Below are positions 35,005 through 43,398 of a stretch of DNA of 64,000 bases, one piece after another. The notes under the pieces are model-generated. The model worked only from the letters and a program-made list of their open reading frames with translations, had not been told where the DNA came from and ran no database searches. Source of the DNA: UBA6927 sp022447855 (lineage in GTDB: Bacteria > Chloroflexota > Dehalococcoidia > Lucifugimonadales > UBA6927); assembly GCA_022447855.1 (NCBI GenBank), contig JAKUTX010000006.1, positions 1 to 64,000 on the forward strand. Reading direction: 5' to 3'. Made by a program: the position numbers and the translations under genes. Positions within the stretch are counted from its first letter, which is position 1. Every line of letters begins with the position of its first letter.

Positions 35005-35569
35005 GAGTCTCATTACGTTTGGTATTCAAAACCATTGTTGGTGAAATTTCAGAATCTTCATATCTAGCTAGCATAAAAAGCAAATCTGAAATCCTGTTAA
35101 CAAATACAAGAAGCTTCTGATTATTCAACTTACCTTTAGATTGAACATCAACAATTCTTCTTTCAGCAGTTCTTATAGAAGAACGGGCCAAATCGAGTGT
35201 CGAAGATATTAACGAATCACCGGGAATAATAAATTTTGGAGGAATTGATATTAGTTCATCTAATTCATCAATCCAATCTTCAATATTTGTAATATTCTTT
35301 TCGTCAATTGTAACGAAGTCTTTTGTGAAGGAATCATATTTTTTCGAGTCTACAGCAAGTTCCGAACTCACTGTATATAAATCGCGTTGAATTTTCAAAA
35401 GGATTTGCTTAGTTTTATCATTTCCAGAAAGTGATCGAGCCATTCCCATAGCTGAAATGGCAAAATCAATTTCTCCATTAGCTTCACATCGGACATCATT
35501 TTTCGGAACTCTACTACCTAAAAATAACCCTGTTGTTCCATCATCACCAGTCTTTGAATATATCCTCAT
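34997..35569 (-). CDS. PduO-type cob(I)alamin adenosyltransferase
   Basis: The 190-residue helical-bundle enzyme has the N-terminal KTGDDGTTGLF ATP motif and the C-terminal RSSIRTAERRIV helix. It makes adenosylcobalamin from cob(I)alamin and ATP. It heads the his run on the minus strand, overlapping hisH, and has a GGGAG ribosome site. AdoCbl could serve methylmalonyl-CoA mutase or a class II ribonucleotide reductase elsewhere. Confidence 0.9.
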   Translation of the reverse strand: MRIYSKTGDDGTTGLFLGSRVPKNDVRCEANGEIDFAISAMGMARSLSGNDKTKQILLKIQRDLYTVSSELAVDSKKYDSFTKDFVTIDEKNITNIEDWIDELDELISIPPKFIIPGDSLISSTLDLARSSIRTAERRIVDVQSKGKLNNQKLLVFVNRISDLLFMLARYEDSEISPTMVLNTKRNETHD

Positions 35570-35586
35570 AATTTCACTCCCTTTTA

Positions 35587-35595
35587 ATTATAACA
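35587..35595 (-). promoter_or_regulatory. extended -10 promoter for PduO-his genes
   Basis: On the minus strand TGT directly precedes TATAAT, an extended -10, about 18 bases before the adenosyltransferase ATG. It would separate the his unit from the upstream Cys-attenuated unit. Confidence 0.5.
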
Positions 35596-35646
35596 AACTA
35601 ATATATTATGAAATATTCTGTCGTTATATATTTAGGAGATTTGAAA

Positions 35647-36300
35647 TTATAAATCTGGTTGAGGAGTAACTCTCAAGTATTCTTTAATGATAGTGTGCCC
35701 CTTTGGAAATTTAGCTGGAATATCTTCAGTTGGGACAGCCGGAACGACTATACAATCATCTCCATTTTTCCAGTCGGCAGGAGTAGCAACTTGGTAGTTT
35801 GCAGTTAATTGTAAAGAATCAAGAACTCGTAAAATTTCGTTAAAGTTCCTACCAGTTGATGCAGGATAAGAAATTATCAATTTGATTAATTTATCTGGAC
35901 CAACAATAAATACAGAACGAACCGTTAGGGTGTCACTTGCGTTGGGGTGAATCATCCCATACATGTTGGCAATTTCCTTGCTGGCATCCTCTATCAGTGG
36001 AAACTGAACATTAGAATTTTGAGTCTCGTTAACATCTTTGATCCATTCTCTATGAGAGTCTAGCGGTTCTATTCCAGCTTTAGTCCCAACACTAAGTACT
36101 AAAACTTTAGCATTTCTGTTAGAAAATTCACCGCTTAGATTTGCAACCCTTCCTATTTCAGTAGTACACACTGGTGTGAAATCCGCAGGATGAGACATTA
36201 GGATTCCCCATGAATCCCCTAGCCAATCGTGAAAATCGATTTCTCCCACTGTAGTATTTGCCTTGAAATTAGGTGCCTGATCGCCTATACGTAAATTCAT
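35647..36300 (-). CDS. 1-Cys peroxiredoxin (Prx6 type)
   Basis: The 217-residue protein has the peroxidatic cysteine C45 in PADFTPVCTTEIG and the long C-terminal domain with VVPAVPTEDIPAKFPKGH that defines the Prx6 subfamily. It reduces peroxides in the cytoplasm. It lies 24 bases after the MoeB-like gene and shares its leader, so it would be under the same cysteine attenuator. Confidence 0.93.
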   Translation of the reverse strand: MNLRIGDQAPNFKANTTVGEIDFHDWLGDSWGILMSHPADFTPVCTTEIGRVANLSGEFSNRNAKVLVLSVGTKAGIEPLDSHREWIKDVNETQNSNVQFPLIEDASKEIANMYGMIHPNASDTLTVRSVFIVGPDKLIKLIISYPASTGRNFNEILRVLDSLQLTANYQVATPADWKNGDDCIVVPAVPTEDIPAKFPKGHTIIKEYLRVTPQPDL

Positions 36301-36324
36301 TTCTACTCCTAATTAATTATATAT

Positions 36325-37158
36325 TTATTCTATAGCTGGCATTCCGCAAAATAGTTCATAATCTATTAATTCATTAATGGTTGGTTTCTTACCGCACAAT
36401 GGACAATCAGGATTTTGGTGAATTTTCACAGTCCGAATCTCCATGCTCAATGCGTCAATTAACAACAATCTTCCCTGTAGTAATTCACCTACTTCAAGTA
36501 TCAATTTAGTTGTTTCAATTGCTTGAATAGAGCCGACCATCCCTGGCAACATCCCTAATACTCCAGCTTCAGCACAGCTAGGCACTTCACCTGGAGGTGG
36601 AGGGGTTGGAAAAAGGCATCTATAACATCCAGTTCCTGGAATATATACAGTAGCCTGCCCATCAAAAAGTAAAATGCTTCCATCTACTAACGGCTTCCCA
36701 CTAAGATATGCAGCATCATTAACTAAATATCTAGCAGGGAAATTATCAGCTCCATTAATTATTACATCATAATTTGGGATGATATCCATTGCATTATCTG
36801 AAGTTATAGGCGCCTCATGAGATATCACGTTTACATCAGGATTATAATCTTTCAAAGTTTCTGCTGCAGAAACGACTTTTGGTCGCCCAATGTCAGAATG
36901 TTGATGTAAAATTTGTCTCTGCAAATTTGTAATATCTACTGTATCAAAATCAACTATACCGATAGTTCCAACACCTGCTAACGCAAGATATACAGCGATC
37001 GGAGAACCCAGTCCTCCTGCACCTACAATCAAAACTTTCGAATCTAGCATCTTCCGCTGACCCTGGCTCCCAACCTGAGGCATGATTATATGTCTACTAT
37101 ATCTTTGCACTTGGTATGGTGTAAGAGGTGCACCTCTTTGTTCACTAGTTGTAGCCAT
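36325..37158 (-). CDS. MoeB/ThiF family sulfur-carrier adenylyltransferase
   Basis: This E1-like enzyme adenylates the C-terminal glycine of ubiquitin-like sulfur carriers (MoaD, ThiS or CysO). The nucleotide loop is GAGGLGSP at 47-54, zinc cysteines are C178/C181 in CYRC with a second pair in CPLC, and C195 in PSCAEAGVLG is the position of the active cysteine. At 277 residues it has no C-terminal rhodanese domain. The leader carries a cysteine-responsive attenuator, which favours a role in cysteine or sulfur supply (CysO-like) over molybdopterin alone. A strong GGAGG site precedes the ATG. Confidence 0.9.
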   Translation of the reverse strand: MATTSEQRGAPLTPYQVQRYSRHIIMPQVGSQGQRKMLDSKVLIVGAGGLGSPIAVYLALAGVGTIGIVDFDTVDITNLQRQILHQHSDIGRPKVVSAAETLKDYNPDVNVISHEAPITSDNAMDIIPNYDVIINGADNFPARYLVNDAAYLSGKPLVDGSILLFDGQATVYIPGTGCYRCLFPTPPPPGEVPSCAEAGVLGMLPGMVGSIQAIETTKLILEVGELLQGRLLLIDALSMEIRTVKIHQNPDCPLCGKKPTINELIDYELFCGMPAIE

Positions 37159-37204
37159 AAATATCCTCCAAATAATTAATATTGATATTGAATAATCTTA
37201 TTGC

Positions 37205-37236
37205 AAAATAAAAAGTCCCGTCTGGAAGGGACTTTT
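37205..37236 (-). terminator. attenuator terminator upstream of the MoeB-like gene
   Basis: On the minus strand AAAAGTCCC (37236-37228) pairs with GGGACTTTT (37219-37211), a 9-bp stem with an 8-base loop, followed by a T-rich run. Its 5' arm and loop include CCCTTCC (37230-37224), which is exactly complementary to GGAAGGG (37281-37275) inside the leader peptide gene, giving an alternative antiterminator. Confidence 0.85.
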
Positions 37237-37256
37237 CTAAAAGTTTAACGTTAAAA

Positions 37257-37346
37257 TTACGAAAAACAGCAACGCCCTTCCTGGCAAATTGTTGCGGAAG
37301 GTCTACACAAGCATGTTTTCTCAATTATATTTGATGTGAATAACAC
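37257..37346 (-). CDS. Cys-rich leader peptide (29 aa) of a transcription attenuator
   Basis: A GTG-started frame encodes a 29-residue peptide whose second half contains CLCRPSATICQEGRCC, five cysteines in all (residues 12, 14, 21, 26, 27), ending at TAA. An in-frame TAG lies just before the GTG. Codons 16-17 (CCT TCC) form segment 1 of the RNA structure and codons 22-24 form segment 2. A ribosome stalled at C12 or C14 for lack of Cys-tRNA would cover segment 1 and free segment 2 to disrupt the terminator. Translation is supported by the fit of codons, structure and promoter, not by homology search. No Shine-Dalgarno is evident; the predicted transcript start is within about 3 bases of the GTG. 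Confidence 0.85.
   Translation of the reverse strand: MLFTSNIIEKTCLCRPSATICQEGRCCFS
37276..37301 (-). promoter_or_regulatory. anti-antiterminator hairpin (segments 1:2)
   Basis: CCTTCC (37301-37296) pairs with GGAAGG (37281-37276), and within it GCAA pairs with TTGC. This hairpin and the antiterminator (37281-37275 with 37230-37224) are mutually exclusive. Confidence 0.8.
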
Positions 37347-37355
37347 TATGCACTA

Positions 37356-37384
37356 ATTCTAGATTTGCACTTAAACGATGTCAA
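37356..37384 (-). promoter_or_regulatory. consensus promoter of the Cys leader-MoeB-like-prx unit
   Basis: On the minus strand a perfect TTGACA (37384-37379) and TAGAAT (37361-37356) are separated by 17 bases. The expected start at about 37346-37349 coincides with the GTG of the leader peptide. The remaining 85 bases up to the divergent NYN gene hold only a TATAAT at 37432-37437 on the plus strand. Confidence 0.75.
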
Positions 37385-37469
37385 GTAACTTAAATTCATT
37401 ACATATTATAAGTTGTCTCATTCACTCATGTTATAATAAGCAATATTAAAGATTTTGAGGTTTATTACA

Positions 37470-38534
37470 TTGGCGGAACCTAATATAGCGGTATTAATTG
37501 ATTTTGAGAATGTTGGAATAGATAATATTCAATCACTATTCGACGAATTGTCAGACGTAGGAAGAGTAATTGTTAAAAGGGCTTATGCTAATTGGGCTAC
37601 CCAAACTAGCAATAGTCGAAAACAATCACAGTTGATGGAAATGAGTATTCAGCCTGTCCATCAATTCCATTCGAACAAATCCGGGAAAAATTCAAGTGAC
37701 ATTAGAATGGTTGTTGATGCTATGGACTTAATGCATTCGCTGTCGGTAGACGTTTTTGTAATAGTTTCAGCAGACAGTGATTTCTTGCCATTAGTGGTTA
37801 AACTAAGAGAAGAAGGTAAAACTGTTATAGGTTCTGGAATGCGTAAAGCAGTGTCACATAACTTGGTTCAAGCATGTGACAGATATATTTATTTGGATAC
37901 TAAACAAGGCCCCATATCAACCCAACCTTCAAACAATGCCAAAAACTCTGACCCCAGAAGTGTTTTGGTTCGAGCTTTCGAAGCTTCAAGTAAGGATGGT
38001 CGCATAGAAGGATCTAGATTGTTCCTGTCAATGCAGAGGTTAGATCCCGGGTTTCATTACAAAAACCAGGGGTTTGCAAGCTTCGGCCAATTTTTACAAT
38101 CCTACACGGATTTAGTTAATACCACCCGTCGAACAGAGGGAGACTTGATTGTTGAGTTGAACACTCCCTCTACAAATAGCAATAATATTGTTCGTTCAAA
38201 AAAGAAGTCAAATGGATCCATTCCAACGGATTCTAAAAACTCTGGCAAGTCTGCGCTAAATCCAAATAGTAATGAAAACCTTCAAAACATTAAAAAGGAT
38301 AACTCAGTTTCAAATGTTTGGGACGTAAAAATTCATGATACTTGGATTGCAAGAGGAACTGAAGATATTGCTTCAAAGTCTGCGGCTACTGATGCAGCCA
38401 AGGTACTTGGTACTGGCACATTAAGTAACTCGCAATATAAGACGTTAAAGAAACTAATTTCTTCTAGTACACTATTACAACGTTATTGGAAACCAGATTC
38501 TCAAAAAGTTACTAGACTTAGATCTCCAAGATGA
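37470..38534 (+). CDS. NYN (LabA-like) nuclease domain protein with OST-HTH/LOTUS domain
   Basis: Residues 5-140 are a NYN PIN-like domain with acidic clusters in AVLIDFENVG, DIRMVVDAMDLM and SADSDFLPLV, which would bind metal for RNA cleavage. Residues about 157-230 (DPRSVLVRAFEASSKDGRIEG, GFASFGQFLQSY) look like an OST-HTH/LOTUS RNA-binding domain. The rest is a Ser/Asn-rich linker and a basic C-terminal domain of unknown type. I choose the TTG at 37470, which has GAGG upstream, over a TTG at 37455. RNA is the likely substrate. Confidence 0.85.
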   Translation: MAEPNIAVLIDFENVGIDNIQSLFDELSDVGRVIVKRAYANWATQTSNSRKQSQLMEMSIQPVHQFHSNKSGKNSSDIRMVVDAMDLMHSLSVDVFVIVSADSDFLPLVVKLREEGKTVIGSGMRKAVSHNLVQACDRYIYLDTKQGPISTQPSNNAKNSDPRSVLVRAFEASSKDGRIEGSRLFLSMQRLDPGFHYKNQGFASFGQFLQSYTDLVNTTRRTEGDLIVELNTPSTNSNNIVRSKKKSNGSIPTDSKNSGKSALNPNSNENLQNIKKDNSVSNVWDVKIHDTWIARGTEDIASKSAATDAAKVLGTGTLSNSQYKTLKKLISSSTLLQRYWKPDSQKVTRLRSPR

Positions 38535-38552
38535 ATTTCGGAGCATTCTTTA

Positions 38553-39326
38553 ATGCTACTTGCAATAGACATAGGTAACACAAATATTACTCTCGGCGTT
38601 TTTGACGAGAAAAAAATTTCTGGGCGATGGAGTATCACCACTGATCAAAATCGGATGGGTGACGAATATTTTCTTATAATTAAGCAATTACTTGAAACAA
38701 AAAATATTTCATTGAAGCAACTAAAACACATTTCATTGTGTAGTGTTGTACCCCCATTAACACAAAAATTTGTCAACTTTCTTAAATTACATTTTGACAT
38801 TGTGCCATTAGTAGTAGGATCCGGCACTAAAACTGGAGTACAAATAAATTACGACAATCCTAGAGATGTTGGAACAGATAGAATTGTTGATGCTGCAGCT
38901 GCTCTAAATTTGTACGGAGGACCAATAATTGTAGTAGATGTAGGAACTGCAATTGTATTTGATGCAATAACATCCAAAGGTGTCTATTTAGGTGGCGCTA
39001 TTGCACCAGGAATGCGTGTTGCTGCTGATGCATTATTCCGCAATACCGCCCAACTACGTCATGTTGATCTCAGTATCCCTCCAAGCGCAATTGGAACCAA
39101 CACAATTTTATCAATGCAATCAGGTGTAGTTCTAGGTTACTCGGATTTAGTTCAAGGAATGATTACACGTTTTAAAAACGAGTTAGAAACAAATGCAAAG
39201 GTAGTTGCAACTGGAGGGATGTCAGAAATATTGCACTCTACAGTAGATGTTTTTGACTATGTTAATTTAGACTTAACGCTAATAGGATTGCGAATAATTA
39301 CTGAAATGAATAATGTGAGAAACTAA
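38553..39326 (+). CDS. coaX: type III pantothenate kinase
   Basis: CoaX makes 4'-phosphopantothenate, the first step to coenzyme A. The 257-residue ASKHA-fold enzyme has LLAIDIGNTNITLGVF, GTDRIVDAAAALNLYG and VVDVGTAIVFDAI. It lies 1 base before coaBC, so two CoA steps are coupled. Confidence 0.96.
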   Translation: MLLAIDIGNTNITLGVFDEKKISGRWSITTDQNRMGDEYFLIIKQLLETKNISLKQLKHISLCSVVPPLTQKFVNFLKLHFDIVPLVVGSGTKTGVQINYDNPRDVGTDRIVDAAAALNLYGGPIIVVDVGTAIVFDAITSKGVYLGGAIAPGMRVAADALFRNTAQLRHVDLSIPPSAIGTNTILSMQSGVVLGYSDLVQGMITRFKNELETNAKVVATGGMSEILHSTVDVFDYVNLDLTLIGLRIITEMNNVRN

Positions 39327-39327
39327 A

Positions 39328-40530
39328 ATGTCTGATCCTTTATCTGGTAAAAATATAGTCTTGGGAGTATGCGGAAGTGCAGCTTGTTATAAAGCAGTTG
39401 ATTTAGCAAGTAAATTGACTCAACGAGGTGCATCAGTAAACGTAATCATGACTGATGCGGCTCAAAAATTTATTTCACCTTTATATTTCAATGCTATTAC
39501 ACGAAACAAAGTAGTGTCCGATATTTTTTCTCCAACTTATGACACAGGTATGGACCATATAGCAATTTCCAAAAATGCAGATATATTTGTCATTGCCCCT
39601 GCAACAATTAACAAAATTGCCCATATTGCGAATGGCTTTGCAAATGACGCACTCACTGATGCTTTAATGGCCTCTAATTGTCCCGTAATTTTAGCTCCTG
39701 CCTCAGACGCACACATGTACCAAAAGCCATCAAACCAAGAAAATATTCAAAAATTAATGCAACGTGGATTTGTTATTGCGGGACCAGAATTCGGAATGAT
39801 GGCAAGCGGCTTGAAAGGCATAGGAAGAATGATTGAAATACCAGACTTAATATCTAGTATTACAATGACACTAGGTAAAAACTTGCGTCTAGCAGGTTTA
39901 AATATATTAGTTTCAGCTGGAGGTCTGAAAGAAAAAATAGATCCAGTAAGAATTATAACTAACAAATCATCTGGAAAGATGGGCTACGCCATTGCAGAAT
40001 CAGCGAGAGATAATGGTGCTAGTGTTACTTTGGTATCCGCATCTACTTCTTTAAAGGCTCCTTTTGGAGTCCAATTAATTTCAGTTTCTAATTCTGATGA
40101 AATGAGGGAAGTCTTATTAGCCGAATCTGAATCGGCTGATGTTCTAATTATGGCTGCTGCTGTTTCCGATTGGAAACCTCTAAATTCTGCAACCGAAAAA
40201 ATAAAAAAAGAAGATCGTAAATCGTGGAATTTGGAACTCGTTAAAACACAAGATATTCTTTCAAGTATAAATAAAAAAAATTTATTCAAGATAGGATTCG
40301 CCGCTGAGACTGGAAACTTAAAAGAAAATGCACTAAAGAAATTGAGGAATAAGAAACTAGACATGATTGTTGCCAATGATGTAACTGAACCAAATGCAGG
40401 ATTTGGACATGACACGAACAAAATCTCCATAATTGATACCAATGAAAATGTTAAAGACTATCCTCTAATGAGCAAGTATGATGCAGCATCAAAAATCTTG
40501 GATTCAATGGTAAATGTTTTGGGAAAGTAA
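39328..40530 (+). CDS. coaBC: phosphopantothenoylcysteine synthetase/decarboxylase
   Basis: The 400-residue fusion has an N-terminal flavin-dependent decarboxylase (CoaC, about 1-180; GVCGSAACYKAVDL, MDHIAISKNADI, IAPATINKIA) and a C-terminal CTP-dependent synthetase (CoaB, about 185-400; SAGGLKEKIDPVR, NKSSGKMGYAIAE, AVSDWKP, KIGFAAETGN). It makes 4'-phosphopantetheine from phosphopantothenate and cysteine, which links it to the cysteine theme of the divergent unit. Confidence 0.96.
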   Translation: MSDPLSGKNIVLGVCGSAACYKAVDLASKLTQRGASVNVIMTDAAQKFISPLYFNAITRNKVVSDIFSPTYDTGMDHIAISKNADIFVIAPATINKIAHIANGFANDALTDALMASNCPVILAPASDAHMYQKPSNQENIQKLMQRGFVIAGPEFGMMASGLKGIGRMIEIPDLISSITMTLGKNLRLAGLNILVSAGGLKEKIDPVRIITNKSSGKMGYAIAESARDNGASVTLVSASTSLKAPFGVQLISVSNSDEMREVLLAESESADVLIMAAAVSDWKPLNSATEKIKKEDRKSWNLELVKTQDILSSINKKNLFKIGFAAETGNLKENALKKLRNKKLDMIVANDVTEPNAGFGHDTNKISIIDTNENVKDYPLMSKYDAASKILDSMVNVLGK

Positions 40531-40563
40531 CCCAAACATCCGCATTTTACTCCTTATACTTCG

Positions 40564-40593
40564 TTGACATATATATTCATTAGTGATTAACAT
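40564..40593 (+). promoter_or_regulatory. promoter of the T-box trp operon
   Basis: A perfect TTGACA (40564-40569) is followed after 18 bases by TAACAT (40588-40593). The start would be near 40600, just before the T-box stem I. Confidence 0.6.
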
Positions 40594-40611
40594 TAAGAAA
40601 ATTGAATATTG

Positions 40612-40845
40612 GCGATGAAGAGGATTAGTATTTCCCACGCAAAACTACAGAGAATCGGGATTGATGAGAACCGATGTTTGTGCAGGGATTGAATGGACCT
40701 ATGAGCTTCCACCTGAAATGTTTTAGTAGGCGTGGACGGAGCCACCGTTATATGCATGTTAGGTAACTAACAACTGAGAGATTTTAGTGTTCTAAAATAA
40801 TTAGGGTGGTACCGCGATTAACTCGTCCCTTGGGCGAGTTTTTTT
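40612..40845 (+). ncRNA. tryptophan T-box leader
   Basis: The 352-base gap before trpS holds a T-box riboswitch. The specifier loop has AGTA (40627-40630) on one side and GAA-TGG-A (40691-40697) on the other, so the specifier codon is UGG (Trp) at 40694-40696. The T-box sequence AGGGTGGTACCGCG is at 40803-40816 with the UGGU bulge that pairs with the tRNA acceptor end. A terminator (AACTCG 40820-40825 with CGAGTT 40835-40840, then a T run) follows. Uncharged tRNA-Trp would turn on trpS and the trp genes. Confidence 0.93.
40820..40845 (+). terminator. T-box intrinsic terminator
   Basis: A 6-bp GC-containing stem with a run of seven T is the regulated terminator of the T-box, 38 bases before the trpS ATG. 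Confidence 0.85.
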
Positions 40846-40882
40846 AATTAAATAAACTTTATTGTTACATTTTGGAGAAACA

Positions 40883-41941
40883 ATGAATGATAAAAAAATA
40901 TCTTCTAGTTTAACTAAAGCAAGAGTACTTAGTGGCGTCCAACCCACTGGAGAAGTACATTTAGGTAATTATTTAGGAGCGTTCAAAGGCTGGATTAATA
41001 ACCAACAACAAAAGGAAAATTATTTCTGTATTGTTGATCTTCATGCAATTACTGTTTTCCAAGATCCAAATGATTTAAGGAATCAAATAAGATCCTTATC
41101 AGCAATATTAATTTCAGCAGGCCTAGACACCACGAAATCAACACTTTTCATTCAAAGTCATGTTAGAGCTCACTGTGAGGCTAATTGGATTTTAAGTTGT
41201 GTAACTCCATTAGGTTGGTTAGAAAGAATGACACAGTATAAAGACAAATCTTCCGAAAATGAAAGTGTGATGATGGGCCTACTAGCATATCCTGTTCTTA
41301 TGGCTGGTGACATACTTCTATATAGCGCTGATGAAGTGCCTGTTGGTGAGGATCAAAAGCAACATGTTGAATTGACTAGAGATATTGCACAAAGATTCAA
41401 CAACATGTACGGAGAAACTTTTGTCATACCTCAACCTGTAATCCCGAAAGTTGCAGCAAGAGTTATGGGGTTAAATTCTCCTAATATTAAAATGTCTAAA
41501 AGTCATGCAGAGACTCGTGGTCACTCAGTAAAACTGTTAGATGAACCAAAGGAAATTGAACGTAGTTTTATGAGGGCTGTAACTGATTCTGACAATGAAA
41601 TAATGTTTTCCTCTGATCCCAAAAAAGCAGGAGTAAACAATCTATTAAGCATTTATCAAGTAATTACAGAGAAAACAAAAGCTCAGGTTGAAAGAGATTT
41701 TTCAGATGCAAGGGGATATGGAGACCTTAAAAAAAGAGTTGCTGAAGTAGTAATTGATGAATTATCTCCCATTCGAGAAAGGTATCACCAATTAATGACA
41801 AATCCAGATGAGCTAGACAAAATACTGGCGTTAGGCTCTGAAAAAGCTGCAACTATAGCAGAACCTAAAATTAATGAAATGAAATACAACATCGGATTTA
41901 TTCCTGGGAAATTTAATGAGAAAAACAATGTACTATCCTGA
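40883..41941 (+). CDS. trpS: tryptophanyl-tRNA synthetase
   Basis: The 352-residue class I synthetase has the HIGH-like TGEVHLGNYLGA and the KMSKS motif in IKMSKSHAE. The ATG at 40883 has TGGAGAA upstream; a TTG at 40862 is in frame but without a ribosome site. It is the first gene after the T-box and overlaps trpE by 26 bases, so charging and synthesis of tryptophan are regulated together. Confidence 0.96.
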   Translation: MNDKKISSSLTKARVLSGVQPTGEVHLGNYLGAFKGWINNQQQKENYFCIVDLHAITVFQDPNDLRNQIRSLSAILISAGLDTTKSTLFIQSHVRAHCEANWILSCVTPLGWLERMTQYKDKSSENESVMMGLLAYPVLMAGDILLYSADEVPVGEDQKQHVELTRDIAQRFNNMYGETFVIPQPVIPKVAARVMGLNSPNIKMSKSHAETRGHSVKLLDEPKEIERSFMRAVTDSDNEIMFSSDPKKAGVNNLLSIYQVITEKTKAQVERDFSDARGYGDLKKRVAEVVIDELSPIRERYHQLMTNPDELDKILALGSEKAATIAEPKINEMKYNIGFIPGKFNEKNNVLS

Positions 41942-43367
41942 TATCAATGAAGTTAGAAGACTATCTGAAAAAGGCAATATGGTGCCAATTTTTCGTGAAA
42001 TTAGCGCCGATTTGCTCACACCTGTTTCTGCTTATCTAAAAGTAGCTAGACCTCCATATTCATTTTTGTTTGAAAGCGTTGAAGGCGGGGAACATATGGC
42101 CCGCTACAGCTTTATCGGCACAGAACCAGAAGAAGTTATTAAAACAGGCATTGGCCAACCTAATGGCCCAACAGATCCATTAATTCATGTGGAAAAAATG
42201 TTGGAAAAGTATACAATCCCAGACACTTCTTATATAGAGAAGTTTTGTGGAGGTGCTGTAGGTTATATTTCTTACGATGCAGTTGGACATTTCGAAAAAC
42301 TCCCATCTCCACAAAATGACACACTAAACGTACCGGAGTCTATATTTTTTCTCACGCCAACTTTTCTTATGTTTGACCATTTACGTCATAAAATCCGTGT
42401 AGTAAGTCATGCATATATTGAAAATAACGTGGAAGAAGCTTACGAAAAGGCAGTCCAAAAAATCGACACACTTGTAGCAAGATTAGAGGGACCTCTATCT
42501 GTACCATATGACTCGAAAACTCAAACAAAAGTTATTGATAAAGTTCCGCAATCAAATGTATCCCGAGAATATTTTGAGCAGATGGTCGAAAAAGTCAAAG
42601 AATATATCGTGGCAGGTGATGTTATTCAAGTTGTCCCTTCACAAAGACTGGCAAGAAAAACAAGTGCACACCCATTTGAGATATATAGATCCCTAAGAAC
42701 GATAAACCCCTCACCCTATATGTACTATTTAGACCTTGATGGATTCAACATTGTTGGAGCTTCACCTGAAATGCTAGTACAAGTACAAGATGGTGTTGTT
42801 AGAAACAATCCCATTGCTGGAACCCGACCTAGAGGATCCACTAATACTGAAGACATAGCCCTTGAGAAAGAGCTGAAAAATGATGAAAAGGAATTAGCTG
42901 AACATATAATGCTTGTAGATTTAGGTAGAAATGACGTCGGCCGTGTAAGTGTTCCAGGAACTGTAGAAGTGTCTACCCTGATGGATGTTGTACGCTATTC
43001 TCATGTAATGCATTTGGTATCAGAAGTTGTTGGGAAGCTTCAACCTGACAAATGTAACTATGATGCTTTTAGAGCTTGTTTCCCAACAGGTACTGTTTCT
43101 GGTGCACCAAAGATTAGGGCAATGGAAATTATAGCTGAGTTAGAACCTGTAAAACGTGGTCCGTACTCAGGTGGAGTAGGATATTTTGATTTTGCCGGAA
43201 ACATGGATACTGCCATTGCTATACGTACACTGGTAGTAAAAGATGGAATTGCGTATGCCCAAGCAGGTGGTGGAGTTGTCTTCGATAGCAAACCTGACTT
43301 AGAATTCGAAGAAACGATACACAAAATGTCAGCCTTACTTCGAGCTGTTGATTTGGCTGAAGAATAA
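41916..43367 (+). CDS. trpE: anthranilate synthase component I
   Basis: The 483-residue chorismate-using enzyme has the feedback-site region LLTPVSAYLK (the usual LLES is not exact), IVGASPEMLV, IAGTRPRG, VDLGRNDVGRV and CFPTGTVSGAPKIRAMEI. It makes anthranilate with TrpG. The ATG at 41916 has GGGAA upstream and lies inside trpS. Confidence 0.96.
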   Translation: MRKTMYYPDINEVRRLSEKGNMVPIFREISADLLTPVSAYLKVARPPYSFLFESVEGGEHMARYSFIGTEPEEVIKTGIGQPNGPTDPLIHVEKMLEKYTIPDTSYIEKFCGGAVGYISYDAVGHFEKLPSPQNDTLNVPESIFFLTPTFLMFDHLRHKIRVVSHAYIENNVEEAYEKAVQKIDTLVARLEGPLSVPYDSKTQTKVIDKVPQSNVSREYFEQMVEKVKEYIVAGDVIQVVPSQRLARKTSAHPFEIYRSLRTINPSPYMYYLDLDGFNIVGASPEMLVQVQDGVVRNNPIAGTRPRGSTNTEDIALEKELKNDEKELAEHIMLVDLGRNDVGRVSVPGTVEVSTLMDVVRYSHVMHLVSEVVGKLQPDKCNYDAFRACFPTGTVSGAPKIRAMEIIAELEPVKRGPYSGGVGYFDFAGNMDTAIAIRTLVVKDGIAYAQAGGGVVFDSKPDLEFEETIHKMSALLRAVDLAEE

Positions 43368-43398
43368 ACTGCAATCATTTAGATTCTAGGAGAAAAAT

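Noticed and set aside
37455..37469. TTG at 37455 as the NYN gene start
   Set aside because: The TTG at 37470 has GAGG at a suitable distance and begins just before the conserved NYN strand.
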